Assembly (NCBI GenBank): GCA_029948255.1
Contig: JALIZF010001881.1
Location: 496,001 to 560,000 of the forward strand
Direction of reading: 5' to 3'
DNA length: 64,000 bases
Source: Telmatactis stephensoni
Lineage: Eukaryota; Cnidaria; Anthozoa; Actiniaria; Isophelliidae
Made by a program: the position numbers and the translations under genes. A model generated the notes under the pieces. That model was not told the origin of the DNA. It saw only the letters and a list, made by a program, of their open reading frames with translations, and made no database searches. Within the stretch, counting starts at the first letter, position 1. Each line of letters starts with the position of its first letter. Of the stretch, positions 1 to 12,100 are shown one piece after another.

Positions 1-412
1 TTGTTCATCCACTTTTATATATATATATACCTTTGCTTACATGTGAACCAACGTGTGTGCAACAGATTCGTACCTACGATGCAACTTTTCTCGTGCAATG
101 TGTGCACAAGAACATAGACCGGTGTATCAAGATGCACGTTTTTCTGCGACGTTGCGCGCACATTCACAACAGAGCCAATATTTGCCAAGGTTAAATTTAA
201 TGGCAAAAACAAGTCTGCGGAAAGCTCTTTTCAAAGCCGTTCTCTCCTCGATGCAATTTATTATTGTGCGCGCAACTGGGTTGCAGAACTAAAACTTGAA
301 CTTGATTCCTGTTCTGCAGCAATTGTTGTGAACAACACTCAATTCATTAAAAACAAAGAATGTCCCAACAGATTTTGTCCAAAAGTGTATATTTGACATT
401 GGACATATTTAA
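1..412. other. Left edge; no ShK exon found
   Basis: No coding exon is supported here. Gene B has its ShK exon about 295 bp beyond the protease exon; the equivalent place for gene A would be around 1-150. No NH-Y/W-WC-type ShK motif is readable there on the minus strand. Homology with the B copy stops near 413. The sequence contains GTTGC/GCGCGC-rich motifs resembling those at 8050-8200 and 17040-17320, perhaps a dispersed repeat. Confidence 0.4.
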
Positions 413-445
413 AAATACAGTTTTAATAAATAAAGTTCATTTTAC

Positions 446-3400
446 CTAGATCAGGTTGTGTCAGTCCTGACACCTCACATAGTTTTGGTAGAGGTTTCTC
501 ACCCATGTGCATCTTCATCCAATAGATAAACGAGCTGATTCTAGCAAACACGGAGTACCCTCCAATGCATTTTGGAACACCCCAACTGACCGCGCCGCGA
601 ACCACCCATTTACCATCTACAATAGAAAACATGAAAACGTAAAGAATTAGCCACTTTAGAAACGAGTGGAGGACTGGGAACAAGTTTTTAGAATTAATCT
701 AATTAAGAAATGAACCCCATCACAAGAAAGAGCATATCGTAAATATTGAGATTCAGGATTTTGATAGGGTTTGGATTACTATCCAATGATTTGCAGGTAT
801 TTAAAAATTGCAAAAATTACAAAGAAGTGTATGTTTACTAGGGACAGGTGTCCCTAGTAAACATACATTTCTTTGTAATTTTTACAGTTTTTGAATGTCT
901 GCAGATCATTTAATACCTATCCAAACTTTGTCAAAATCATGAAACTTAATATTTACGATATGCTCTTTCTTGTGATGGGATTCATTTCTTAATTAGATTA
1001 ATTCTAAAAACTTGTTCCCAGTCCTCCACTCGTTTCTAAAGTGGCTAATTATTGGTCTTGTGTGAGGGAAATATTTTACAGTGCGTTTCACAAAACGATT
1101 GACAATCGGCTTCCGAAGTTTGTCTGAAGGAGCACTTTGGGAGTTAATAACGAACTTCGTTGGCAAACTTCGAACGTGTTTCCCACGCTGTGCTGCAAAA
1201 AGCGAAGATGATCATGTCTAGCCTTGCCTTTAACACGAACAAATGTAAATCCCAAAACATCACTAGGAAAACCAAGCCAGTCGTTTCTGCGCATATGTTT
1301 CTCTGTGAATCCTGATATCAAAAGAGCTCATATGGAACAACCAAGTATATGAACAGTCGGCACGTGCCAACAAGCTACTGGGCTATATCAGAAGGAACAC
1401 GCGGTGTGTCAACAGCACTAACATCAGACGCACGCTGTACTTTGCTTTGGCACGTTCTCATCTAGGATACGCAACCCAACTATGCTCACCACAATCAGTT
1501 GAACTAATAGTTAAGCTAGAGAGAATTCAAAGGCGAGCTACGAGGTAAGTCTTAAAATTGCCATTCTGTATAGATGTGGACTACAACTCCAGACTATCAT
1601 CTCTGTCTTTGATTCCATTATGTTACTGGTATGAATATCTGGTGTTTTTCTTCAAGGTTACTCACAATCTTGTCTACTTGAAACCATCTGTTCTTCCCGT
1701 CGTTCGTACATCATCAAGACCAACGCGAGTAAAAGAGGTTTAAGATTGAATTATATAGTTATCTTAGTAATTTAGACATTCAGTCGCATCGTTGCTCTTT
1801 GACTTAGCTAGATTTTTAGCTGAAATTTATTGATTTTTTTTTCCACTTTTTATTGAGATTTTAGATTTTTATATTGATATTTATGACCTAGTTTTATATA
1901 TTTAATTTTTTAATATTTTCATAACAGAGAGATGTATTATATAGCTACACATGGGTTGATACCAGCTATTACTACAGTATTAGCTGATCCATTTTGTAGG
2001 GTAAATAAAGTTATTATTATTATTATTATCGACAGGGATCGCACCGACGTACATCGTACCAAGATGCAAAACACCTACTTATCGAAGTAGTCCACATCTG
2101 TAGAGATTTGTACAGTGATTTTAACGAAAAATGTCTCTGAAAACCTTTTTGCGCGCAGTAATTTGAAAAAAAAAGATTCTACGTAGTCAAGTTAAAACGA
2201 GCCGAACAGTGCACCGACCATAGAGGTTATTTTCTCCAAAAATGAGAAAAAAAGAAAACAAAGATACATGAGTTTTTTTTCTTCTGTTTCATATAGCTTA
2301 ATTCACTTAACGTTAGTCATCTGGAAAAAAGCCTATTACGCCTGAAAGCTTTGAGAGCGAAATCATGATTTTTTTCACCTGTGACATCATTACAATAAAA
2401 ACAACTCACTGTATGCTTGCAAATTCTACAACTTGGACACATATTCCTTAATTTCTCAGACAGCCTACAGAAAAGTTTGTTAATACACAAAAGATATTTG
2501 AAAGGCTTAAGCCTTTAGGCTTTTTTTCAGCGACACCGTTAATTGAAATAGCTATATATTATTATTATTATTATTATTTCTCCGTTAGAACGAAAACATG
2601 AATGGCCGAACGGCAATGACGAAGCTAATAAAATAAAATCGATCAGTTGGGACTACGCCGGAGTCACTTTCCTTTTCCATGCTGATTTAAAGCATAATGG
2701 AAGGGAAGTCAAGTTCATTCAATGTATAAAACTTACTCTCTTTGCAAACAAATGGTCCTCCACTGTCGCCATGACAACCGCTGACTTTAGAATCTCCTCC
2801 ATAACCAGCGCAGAGCATGGAGACCTCATCAACCGGCTGGAACCACGAATTTCCTGCCTGACACGTCGTCTGATTTACAACTGGTAATGCTGCCTGCTGC
2901 AAGGTTGGAGACTTAGAAGGTTTGGCATAGTTTACTATGCCCCATCCTTAAAAACAATGACAAAAGTGGCCATGCAGTTTTGATCATGAGCTAAGACTTA
3001 AAATGTCATATATATGCAAGACTTGACCTTACATTGATATATAAAGCTGGACTATATATTTCGTCAGTATGTCGAGAAAGTGGTACTCTTAGCTTAAAAG
3101 AGCTATAATATTATTACAAATGTAGGTAATAATTTTTCGACATGTCTAAATTAATTAAAGGTTTGTAATTTTGATTTCAATTTGAAGTACATTGATACTT
3201 GACGAAAATACCCAATTATCAAACACTCTGATTCTAAATTTAGTCTCTTTCAACACTTCTTGTTCTTTACTTTGGTCCCTTAGTGACCAAGGATTTCAGT
3301 TTGAAATTTCAGTACTGATTTGTGTGGGCTGGTTTACGGCTCCAAAACACCGGTGTGTGAGCCGCCTGCGAAAACTTCAAGTTGTAGCTGATAAAACACC

Positions 3401-6153
3401 TAGTATTTGCGTATATTAAATATTTTTAATGAGGGACGAAAAACCGGAGAATCCGGAGAAAATGCTCTCGTGGCATTGTAGAGACCAACTCATGAAACAA
3501 ACTCAATTCACATATGATCCGATACCCGAGCCGGAAGTCGAACCCGGACCACAGCGGTGGACGGCCGGTGCTCTCGCCACTCGGCCAACCATGCCACCCA
3601 ACGGATATCGGAGGGGCGGGACTATGTCTGTTAGTTATTCGTACCATTCAAATTATTAAAATTGAATAATTCAATAGTATTTTATATAGTTTTTCTAGCT
3701 TATTGGCAAATCTGAGGGCCACGAGTCTATTAAATTTTAGTCACAATCTCTTGGCTATGATCTCCTGATCAAAAGTCTTTTACCTGTGATGTAGCACTTT
3801 GTCCCAACTGGAATACGATCATCCTGTTTGGGCAAACATGCCAGACCAACAGCAGAATTCAGCACAGCAGGTCTGGAGAGTTTGATGAGGGCGATGTCGT
3901 ATCCATACCCCTTGTCTGCCATGAAACGACGATGAACTACGATCTTATCGATGTCAAATGTTTGAGTTTTCGGCTCGTTCTTGGACCAATCGTGAGCACC
4001 TAGGACGATAAGCATAAATGTTTAACAATGGCTGAATTTCTCGCGAAATGCTGCACTCTGTGATATCGTGTGCACTGACGAAATGTCCTCATACAAGTAT
4101 TATTTAGTCACCGGAAATGATAGATGAAGAAGAAGGAGAACGAGAATTAAGGAGGAGGAGGAGGAGAAGAAGAAGAAGAAGAGGAGGAAGAAGAAGAAGA
4201 TGAGGAAGAAGAAGAAGAAGAAGAAGAAGAAGAAGAAGAAGAAGAAGAAAAAGAAGAAGAAGAAGAAGAAGATCAACAAAAAAAAATGCAAAATCAACAG
4301 CCATAACAACAACAAAAACGAGAATTAACGAGAAGAAAAACATTAAGAAAGTGAAGGACCGATGAAGAACAAGCTGAACAAGACTCAAGGGCAAACTGAC
4401 AAAAACACTTAAATAATCTATGTCTAGTGAGAAGAGAGCTCTTGATGATCAAGCAAATTAGGAAGAAAACATAATAACAATGATGATGTAAGTAGTTCCC
4501 AAAATTATCCAACACTGATGGAAATATATGGATGAAAATTGATAATGTTAGTGAGTGAACTGAGGGTCATGAGTCAGTGAGGGAGACAGAAGTCCTATTT
4601 CCAATGTAATGCTTGCCAGTGGTAAGGTATAGACATTTTCTGGAACCCCACAAAAGTAAAATGATTATATGATGCTAATAACTACCTAGTATTACTCTAA
4701 ATGGCGAGGGATCATCAGGGCTCATAAACAAGCAATGTGCAGCGGTCACCACCCATTGACGACTTATCAACGTTCCTCCACAGTGTTGGCCAAACCCGCC
4801 TCCAGGACCTTTGCCAATCTTCTCTATTAAAACTTGCCATGGCCATGAGTTAGGTACAGCCTCTGTGCCACCTATCACTCGCTTTACACGACGATGTCCA
4901 GTTACTGAACGATGACCACATCCTGCAGAGAAAGTTTTATTATGTACATGACATTTTTTATCAACATACATGAAAAAAGAGCGCGCGCTCATTTGATGCA
5001 TGACGTGTAGCGGCGTCAGTGACACTAGTAAAAAACGTCTGTGCATGCTCGTAGTCACATCTTCGTGCTTTTGTAAACTAATGCAAATTTCGCTTTTAAG
5101 CTTGCCTTCAATAATGGTTTTCACAAAATATCAAAACTTAAGCTCAATTCTTGAAAGTTAGGGCCAGTATTCACATAATGTCTTCATTAATGCAATATCT
5201 TTGTCTCACAAAGTATGCAAGAGAAATTTTATGTATAAATCGAGACAAAAGAGTTAGCGATTTATTGTTACTATTCATTGTTGTTCCTCTGGGGAGATTC
5301 TATAAGAATTGACTGAATGCTTGTGACATTTTTTCACATTAATCTTTCAGTGGGGATTTGGTCCTTAATCATTTAATAAAAAATGGCTAAAATTTCACTT
5401 CATGAATAAACGCGGTCTACGAGGCCAAATTTGAATAAACGTCTGTAGTTTTATAAAATCGAGAAATTCTGCATTGTTCTCAACCAATCAGCACCAATGC
5501 CGAATCATGTGATCAACAGAACAACGTCATTGTAGACGCGGCTAAAGCAGCTTAGGAAAAATGGATTTTCTAAAACGCGGCTTTTGAATACCAGAGGTGC
5601 AGGTGTCTCAAAGAATGCTTAAATAATGATACAAGTACTTTACTGAAGTGTATTAATTGACTCAGATATTTCAAATCCCCATAACAGTTAAGGCGCTGTT
5701 ACACGCTAGAAACTTTCCTCTGAAACTTGCCTCAATCACCGTTGCAAGACAAGTTTCACAACGCATTGCACAGTGTAACATGGTCATTTACTTCATTTAG
5801 CTGAAACTTGCCCAGGGTCAGTTCCACGAAAAGTAGGACTGCTTTCTACTCCTGCAACAAAATTTCAGCGTGTAACACCCCTTACGAAATTCGTCTCGCA
5901 TCGGCGATCGACATAAGTTTCAGATAAAAGTTTCAGCGTGTAACAGCGCCTTTAAACTAGAGTAAATATCTTTTTACAAGATGTAAAATGTTTTTCGCTT
6001 GCAAATTCAATATTTCACTGATGACCTATGCTAAGCAATTTAACTTTAACAAAACTGCAACGACTGCTACATACCAAAAGTCCGGTTACGTATACCTTGG
6101 GTCGACAAAGCAATATGTAGAATGCAAAGCAGAAGCAATACGACTTTCGTCAT
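446..6153 (-). CDS. Gene A: secreted chymotrypsin-like serine protease, 3' end unresolved
   Basis: S1-family protease on the minus strand. Exons: 6153-6075, 4922-4686, 3999-3784, 2946-2737, 616-446. All join in one frame (phase-1 borders, GT-AG), giving 304 codons. Exon 1 is a signal peptide ([10 protein letters not shown] start); exon 2 has a dibasic activation site RVKR|VIGG and catalytic His in TAAHC; exon 3 has the Asp in GYDIALIKL; exon 4 has Ser in GDSGGP with Ser six residues before it (position 189), which in this family suggests chymotrypsin-like specificity. Exon 5 supplies the SWG segment and C-terminal helix. In gene B a ShK exon follows; here none is seen, so the transcript either reads through to a stop at 423-425 or splices to an exon outside the window. 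It is presumably a secreted digestive or gland-cell enzyme (inference from the family). Confidence 0.85.
650..1046. mobile_element. 397-bp foldback (palindromic) element in intron 4 of gene A
   Basis: Two arms of about 198 bp are near-perfect reverse complements, meeting at 838-857 (CTAGGGACA/TGTCCCTAG). The outer ends read GCCACTTTAG and CTAAAGTGGC. Gene B lacks it: B has GTAAAGGATTGTTGG near 9800, where A has the element flanked by AATTA on both sides, consistent with a 4-5-bp target duplication. It has no coding capacity and is probably a non-autonomous DNA transposon of foldback/MITE type. Confidence 0.8.
1327..2029 (+). pseudogene. 5'-truncated CR1/L2-like LINE, reverse transcriptase C-terminus
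   Basis: The plus strand encodes the end of a LINE reverse transcriptase in broken frames: a segment around 1350-1545 ([34 protein letters not shown]) and one at 1558-1743 ([27 protein letters not shown]). This is the thumb/C-terminal pattern of CR1-like elements. The 3' end is AAATAAAG followed by (TTA)n at 2012-2029, a usual tail for this group. The 5' part is missing and the reading frame shifts, so it is a dead copy. It sits in intron 4 of gene A. Confidence 0.75.
2030..2640. other. Intronic stretch with (ATT)n at 2555-2578
   Basis: No exon. It holds a poly-pyrimidine/TTTAGGC-rich segment ending in an (ATT)n run, which looks like the 3' tail of another truncated retroelement, but no protein similarity is visible. 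Confidence 0.3.
3420..3603 (-). mobile_element. tRNA-derived SINE in intron 3 of gene A
   Basis: Minus strand shows a pol III A box (TGGCCGAGTGG at 3589-3579) and B box (GGTTCGACTTC at 3544-3534) in tRNA-like spacing, followed by a body ending in TCTCCGGTTTTTCGTCC and an A-rich tail. The body resembles the SINE at 26466-27330 (TGAGTT...TTTCTCC...TCTCCGGTTTTT pattern). Gene B has no copy at the equivalent place. Confidence 0.65.
4127..4290. repeat. GAA/GGA-rich microsatellite in intron 2 of gene A
   Basis: Purine-rich (GAA)n with GGA variants. The long Leu/Phe/Ser-rich open frames on the minus strand here come only from this repeat. Confidence 0.9.
5691..5951. mobile_element. Harbinger-like MITE in intron 1 of gene A
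   Basis: Terminal inverted repeats AGGCGCTGTTACACGCT at 5691 and its complement ending at 5951, with GAAACTT subterminal motifs, flanked by TTA at 5688-5690 and 5952-5954. The 3-bp TWA target duplication is typical of PIF/Harbinger elements. Gene B has the uninterrupted form CAGTAAACTA near 15053. There is no ORF. Confidence 0.75.
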
Positions 6154-6261
6154 CTTCTTAGCGTAATCGTTTTTCCCAGATAAAGATATAATCTAGCTTG
6201 TCCAATTCTTATAACACCAGGATTCAACAGCCTTAATTGGTGGAAATCCTACCAGCTTGGC

Positions 6262-6269
6262 TTCTTATA
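6262..6269 (-). promoter_or_regulatory. TATA box of gene A
   Basis: TATAAGAA lies 109-116 bp upstream of the start codon and is kept at the same spacing in gene B (15264-15271). A conserved upstream block (6310-6365 versus 15388-15445) contains ACGTAACGTCA, a CRE/ATF-like motif. Confidence 0.6.
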
Positions 6270-6369
6270 CCGTTGGGTATGTTTGCTGTAACTGCGTGGG
6301 TTAAATACACAAACGTAACGTCATTTATTAGTACATTGTCAATGAAACTACTTAGTAAATAGCTTTAAT

Positions 6370-9110
6370 TTGGAAAAAAAAGATGTTTACAAGATTTTTA
6401 CGTATACAGTGACCAGGATTAATTAAATTGATTGCTACAAGCTAATACATACCCCAAGATTGTCAATTGTTGCCAGCTTGCAAACTAGCTAGACGACGAA
6501 TGCAACGACGAGCACAACTTATTAGATTCACATATAAAGTTTCGCGAAAGTACTTATTGGAATGCTCCCAAAAACCTCAATCGACAACAACGCGACCAGT
6601 GAAGTGAGAGAGGATATATTTCTGATATTTTACAGGTTAAAACGCATTTTAAGAGTGTTGAGTTTCAAATCAAAAATGTACTATCACTTTGGAATGTTGT
6701 GGAATTACTGAGCCGGGGAGTAGTTTGAAGAAAATATATTATAAAAGGGAAGAAAAAACTGTAATTGATAAATGTGCTTGATGTGAGCTTGATTGTTAGC
6801 CACTGGATATAGAAATGTCATGACGTCGCTTTTTTCTGGTTTGGGTTTACTAGCTTTGAGGGCTAAAAACCGGGTAGTTTTCACTAACGCCATATTGAAA
6901 AAAAAAATCAGACGTCTGTTTCAGAGTCCTAAAGAATATTTGGGTACTTTAAGATGAAAGACAATTCAAAACATTGCATGTGATATATAAATATGAATAT
7001 TTGAAGTAAAATACATCGATAGAAATGTATTCACTTTGTCACTAGCTGTGCAGGGGACTCGAAAAAAAAAATCCGAATCCACCTGACAGGATTCGAATTC
7101 GTGACCTTCTGCATACCGATCAGATACTCTGCCCTGAGATACAAGGGAAATATGATGCCGTAATGGTCACTTTACTGAGTTCCTATGACACACGGCCTGC
7201 ATACTGCGAGGCTCAAAATGTCCAAGTTTAGTTCAGAACTCAATATATATGGTTAAAATTAGATAGAAAGATAATCAGATGGGAAAGAAATGATACAAAT
7301 GTATTCATAAATGTATTTTCAATTTCGTCCTGATATCTATATCAGATGGATAGCAGTATTTCCACAAATATCCATCTAGCAAGATGGACAATCTTTGAGT
7401 CAACTCATAAATACATTTCTTAATTTTTCTCCACGTGTGAACTTGACATATAGTATCGAGTATACGAAAAATAATTATTTCACTCAAAAGCAGTTTTGAC
7501 AGCACTGTTACGTTATGAACTAAAAAATGTCAACTTTTGTTGTCAATCGAGAAACTAGTATTTTAGTTTATATGTAGTATATCGCAGCGGTTGGCACAAG
7601 CTCTCAACCATCAAACATATCTCGAGTGTATTATAGGTAATTACTTTAATACCTTAAAAGAGCTTTAATCCTTGCAGAAATATTAAAATGGTTTTAAATT
7701 TCGTGAATTGGGAATTGTATTTCTTGCAAATTGCTTACTATAGCTTTGATGTAAAGTTCCATGAGGAAAGCTCCGGGAATTACCTATCTACCTGTAATGA
7801 ATCCGATATATATTAAGGGTGCTCATAGATTTTGCAAAACGCTGTATTAGAAAACCGCCAACTTTCGTGAGATGGGCTAAAACAAAATACTAAACACTGC
7901 AGGGGATGCTGGAACTTCCGTAAGCTGTTAAGCGGACCACGAGGGTATACAAACAGAGAAATTAAGAAAACATTTCGTAAATTCAATGACATTGTCTTCA
8001 TTAGCAAGACAGTTGTTGTCCGCAACTGATGTTGCAGAAAAGATCGTCTGTTAGGGCCTTAACCACTCTTGCAACGTTTCCTGCACGCAACACAGAGTTG
8101 CACCGTGTTGTCCACCCTGCAAGACTTGCGCGTTACAGTTACAGGTTTAGGATCGAGTTCAACTTCTGCAACTTATTCAACGTTGCGCGTAACATTTGAG
8201 CAAATTCTTTTGTAGATCTATCTGTTTAAAAATGCGTTTTTAATACGCTGTATAACTGTGTGAAAGCTATGCCTTGTGACATGCAGTTGAGCAATTATAT
8301 CTCATATAACATTACATTTCTCGATCTGAACAACCTTTTCAAGTAATAGCGTTCGGGCAGGTTCTGTACATTGTATGTTCTTTGGGCGCCAATACCTGGA
8401 ATTGAAGCTTAATTTGTTAAACGTAATTGCAGTTTTTATGTATTTTTGGTCTTGAGTTTTGTCAAATAGTATGACAAAAATTAACGTATCACAAATTAAA
8501 GATAACTCAACGTAGATCAGGATCAGGATAGGGAACATATAGCCAGCTGAATTCAAAGTACTGCCAAAGGACTTCAGTAAGTTACGGTTAAGAATGGTAT
8601 CGGCTCTCATTTGAAACTGACATATAAGATTATATTATAAAATATTTGAGATACTACGCGCGCGCTGATTGGCTGGCTACCATGTTTATATCAGAGGAAA
8701 ATGACATGGATCGTACAGAAACGTCGAAAATATTTTACAAAAGCAATATAATTAAAACGATCGCTTATGTCTCCTACTGTGATATAAACACGATGGGAGG
8801 TGTAGAGCACTCGAAAAGCAAGAGAAGCAATCGGCTACTCCTCGCGTTCCTAACATGTTATCAAGCCAAGACCATTTAAGATCCAATATCTCCATTATAT
8901 CAAATCAATTCATCTGAACAACAACAAGTCAGTGCTAGTTTACTTTATCATTTATACTTTATATATTAACGTCTAACAATGAATATCTGGTTGCAAAGCA
9001 AATCATCAAAGTGGATGCTAAATTGCTATCCAGTTACCCTACAATATCAGTGCTAAGATTCATGTAAGATCACAGGCGAGCGTCGAGCCTTGCCGCCGAG
9101 GCTCTTTGTA
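6370..9110. other. Intergenic stretch between genes A and B
   Basis: The part up to about 8470 belongs to the duplication and matches 15450-17590; the rest separates it from the end of gene B. Apart from a tRNA-like sequence (7079-7148) no gene is supported; short ORFs here have no recognisable motif. Confidence 0.5.
7079..7148 (-). pseudogene. Degenerate tRNA-like sequence (copy in duplication unit 1)
   Basis: This is the duplicate of the cloverleaf-capable sequence at 16089-16159. The B box (ATTCGAATCC) and D-arm survive, but position 33 is C instead of T and the stems carry mismatches. It is either a decayed tRNA or a SINE head. Confidence 0.5.
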
Positions 9111-9116
9111 TCATGA

Positions 9117-12100
9117 CTATGGAACTGGTAGATCATTTAACTTGCGATTGGTCTTTGCATCCAGAGATCTCACACTGATATCAATGCTGCAGTATCCACA
9201 AGACAGAGGGCAGTACTTCTTTAGCGATGCTTTGTAGTAATCTTCTTCGCATTTATTATCAGCCACCCAGCGCGAGCACCAATAGTGATTGTCTGCACAC
9301 AAATCCCCTGCAATGAAAACAAATTTTTGCTTTATACATTCACTCTACAAACACATTACAAGTAATTTACACAAGAAAATGGAATTACTCGACCCTGAAC
9401 GTGTATACGTATACCTAAACTGTCACCATTTTATGTGGGCAGAAAATGTTGGATGTGTTCCAAACACAAGCGTGTATGTTTTGTACAACAAATCCATTAG
9501 AAACCAAGAAAGTCGTAATACATTTGTTCAATAGTGCCGGTGTATTAATCAGTGGACATAGCCAATCAAAATGCAGTTTTAATAAATAAAGTTCATTTTA
9601 CCTAGATCAGGTTGTATCAGTCCTGACACCTCACATAGTTTTGGTAGAGGTTTTCCACTCATGTGCATCTTCATCCAATTGATAAATGAGCTGATTCTCG
9701 CAAACACGGAGTACGTGCTTCTTGCTCCGCATTTTGGATCACCCCAGCTGACCGCGCCGCGAACCACCCATTTTCCTTCTACAATAGAAAACATGAAAAC
9801 GTAAAGGATTGTTGGTCTTGTGTGAGGGAAATATTTTATAGTGCGTTTCACAAAACGATTTAATATCGGCATCCGAAGTTTGTTCCGAAGTGTACTTTGG
9901 AAGTTCACAAGGAAATTCGATGGCAAAATTCGAACTTACGACTAAAAAAGGTAAAAAAGGTAATTTATTTTCTTCGAGTCCGCGGTGAGTGGTTGCCCAG
10001 TCTCCCAAGCCAAAGGCTCATGTATCAAGAGTTCCAAGGCTAGGTGCGCCCTCTACCCTCTCTCTCCATCAGTGCTCCGTTTTAAGGGTATTTAAAGCTA
10101 ATTAAAGGTACACAGGAAGGAAAGAAGTTGAAACAAGGATGTGAAGTCACTGGGGATCGAACTCGGGACCTCTCGCACTGAAGGCCGCGCACTAACCAAC
10201 TGTGCCATCCTTGCTGCGCTGCTAAAAGCGAACATGCACTCACGGCATTAATTTACTTTGGAGACACTGAATGGTCGTTTGGTCCAACTAAACTCATTTA
10301 AACAAAAGCTGAAAACAAACACATGCTCAAAATAATTTTTCAAGTTTTTAGAGGCATGTGAAACGCAAGGTATGTTAACGAAAATACAGTTAACCATAAA
10401 TCTGACTTTGAATAAACTGAAACGATTTCGGATTGTAATTCAAATAAATGTTATTTTATCATTTAACTTGTTTCATCAACCAAAAATGACATTCATTGTG
10501 CCAGGCTTTCGGGACCTTGACCCATCATCAGGGTAAAATGAAGTAAACAACTAAAATGAACAAAACAATGTAATTTAGTTTAGTTTCGGCTCGCTCGTTT
10601 TATGATGTTTTACAAATGGAAATGGCCATAGTTAATAGAGGGGACTGGTTATGAAGCCTTTTGTTATATGTCTTTGTTCATTTTTTTCAACCGTGACCGT
10701 GCACAAATCTTTTATTTTTTCATTGTTTCGCCTTAATTGCCATGGTTGAGCAACTGAACCCAAATGTTTCTTTTCCGCTGCTTGTTCGATGTATTCTAGT
10801 TCAAAATTAATTATATTAGAATATTTCAATAAATAATCCAATAGACAACATTTCGGTTCATTCATATAGCCATTTTCTAATGAATTTAAACAAACTTTGT
10901 GCACGGTCAAGACCAGTTCAACATCCAGACTAGAACAAAGAAATGTAACAAAAGGCTTCCTAACCATTCCCCTCTATTAACTATGAAATGGCGAATAAAA
11001 CCGTACGCGCGCACTTTCCATAAAGTATTCTCTATATACACTGTGTTACAGAGAAGTCGATCGTCGATCAGGAAAAAAGTTAAGTATTGCCTGGTGAGAG
11101 CACATTCATTTCAGTAATAAAACATCCATTTGCTTCAATTCGTCGTATAAAAATTGGTTGTATAGTTTATGCACTGGAATGCCCCTTTTAGGCTTCTAGG
11201 ATAGATGCAATTGGGAATGCGCCGGATCGGACAAAGGCGTTTTTCTTTTCCATACTGAGCTACAGCACAATGAAAGGGAAGTCAAATGTATCAATGTATA
11301 TATAACTTATATAACTTACTTTCTTTGCAAACAAATGGTCCTCCACTATCGCCTCCACAGCCACTGACTTCAGATTGTCCTCCATAACCAGCGCAAAGCA
11401 TGGAGAACTCATCAACCGGTTTGAACCACGAATTTCCTTTCTGGCATGTCGTCTGGTCCACAACCGGTAGAACTGCCTGCTGCAACGTTGTGGACTTTTG
11501 GCTTGTATGGTGTACTCTGCCCCATCCTTAAAAATAGTGACAAAAGTGGTCAAAAATTTAGCTAAGACTTAAAATTCCATAAATATACAAAACTTGACCT
11601 TACATTGATATATTAAGTTGTAATATATGGAATGCTTCTTTACACAGAGCAAGTCAATGCCTTGCTAAGAAATTTGCTAAACGCAATGGAATATTAATAT
11701 AAAGCAAACAAAATCATATCTTCCTACTCGTATACGTTGCCTATTCTACAGTGTTATGATTTAGCCTTATTCCTTTACTGCAGCTGTAATTTGGTGAATA
11801 TGTAGCAGTGACAACATAGCTCGCCTATTTAAGTTGCAGAAACGTGCTGGTCAAATTAGTACTAGATGCCAAAACTCGTCACTCCTTTGTATATATATTG
11901 AAGTCTTCATTAAATTAAGCTGACTTTGATCTTAAAGCTTTTAAGAGAACAAGGAACAAATAGACTCTTCCTAACGACTATCTTCAAGCTCAGTTAACGC
12001 TGACGCCCATTCAAGATTAACCCTTCACGCACAATCAAAGGTGGTAATGTCCAAGTACAACAGAGTAAACTGAGGAGTTGGGGAAACGATTGACGTCACT

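Larger units (their letters stand above)
413..8470. repeat. Tandem duplication unit 1 (contains gene A)
   Basis: This block aligns with 9569-17590 at an offset of about 9.1 kb: exon 5 at 446 versus 9602, start codon at 6153 versus 15257, and the GAGCAATTATAT stretch near 8290 versus 17430. Introns and upstream flank are shared as well as exons, so this is a segmental duplication, not retroposition. Unit-specific insertions (palindrome 650-1046, SINE 3420-3603, MITE 5691-5951) interrupt the match. The limits are visual estimates. Confidence 0.8.

Noticed and set aside
423..445. Read-through tail of gene A exon 5 as the true C-terminus
   Set aside because: The same tail exists in gene B (to 9579), where the splice to ShK is clear, so it is probably intronic; kept only as an alternative for A.
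4100..4515. Leu/Phe/Ser-rich ORFs on the minus strand
   Set aside because: They are translations of the GAA-type microsatellite in intron 2 of gene A.
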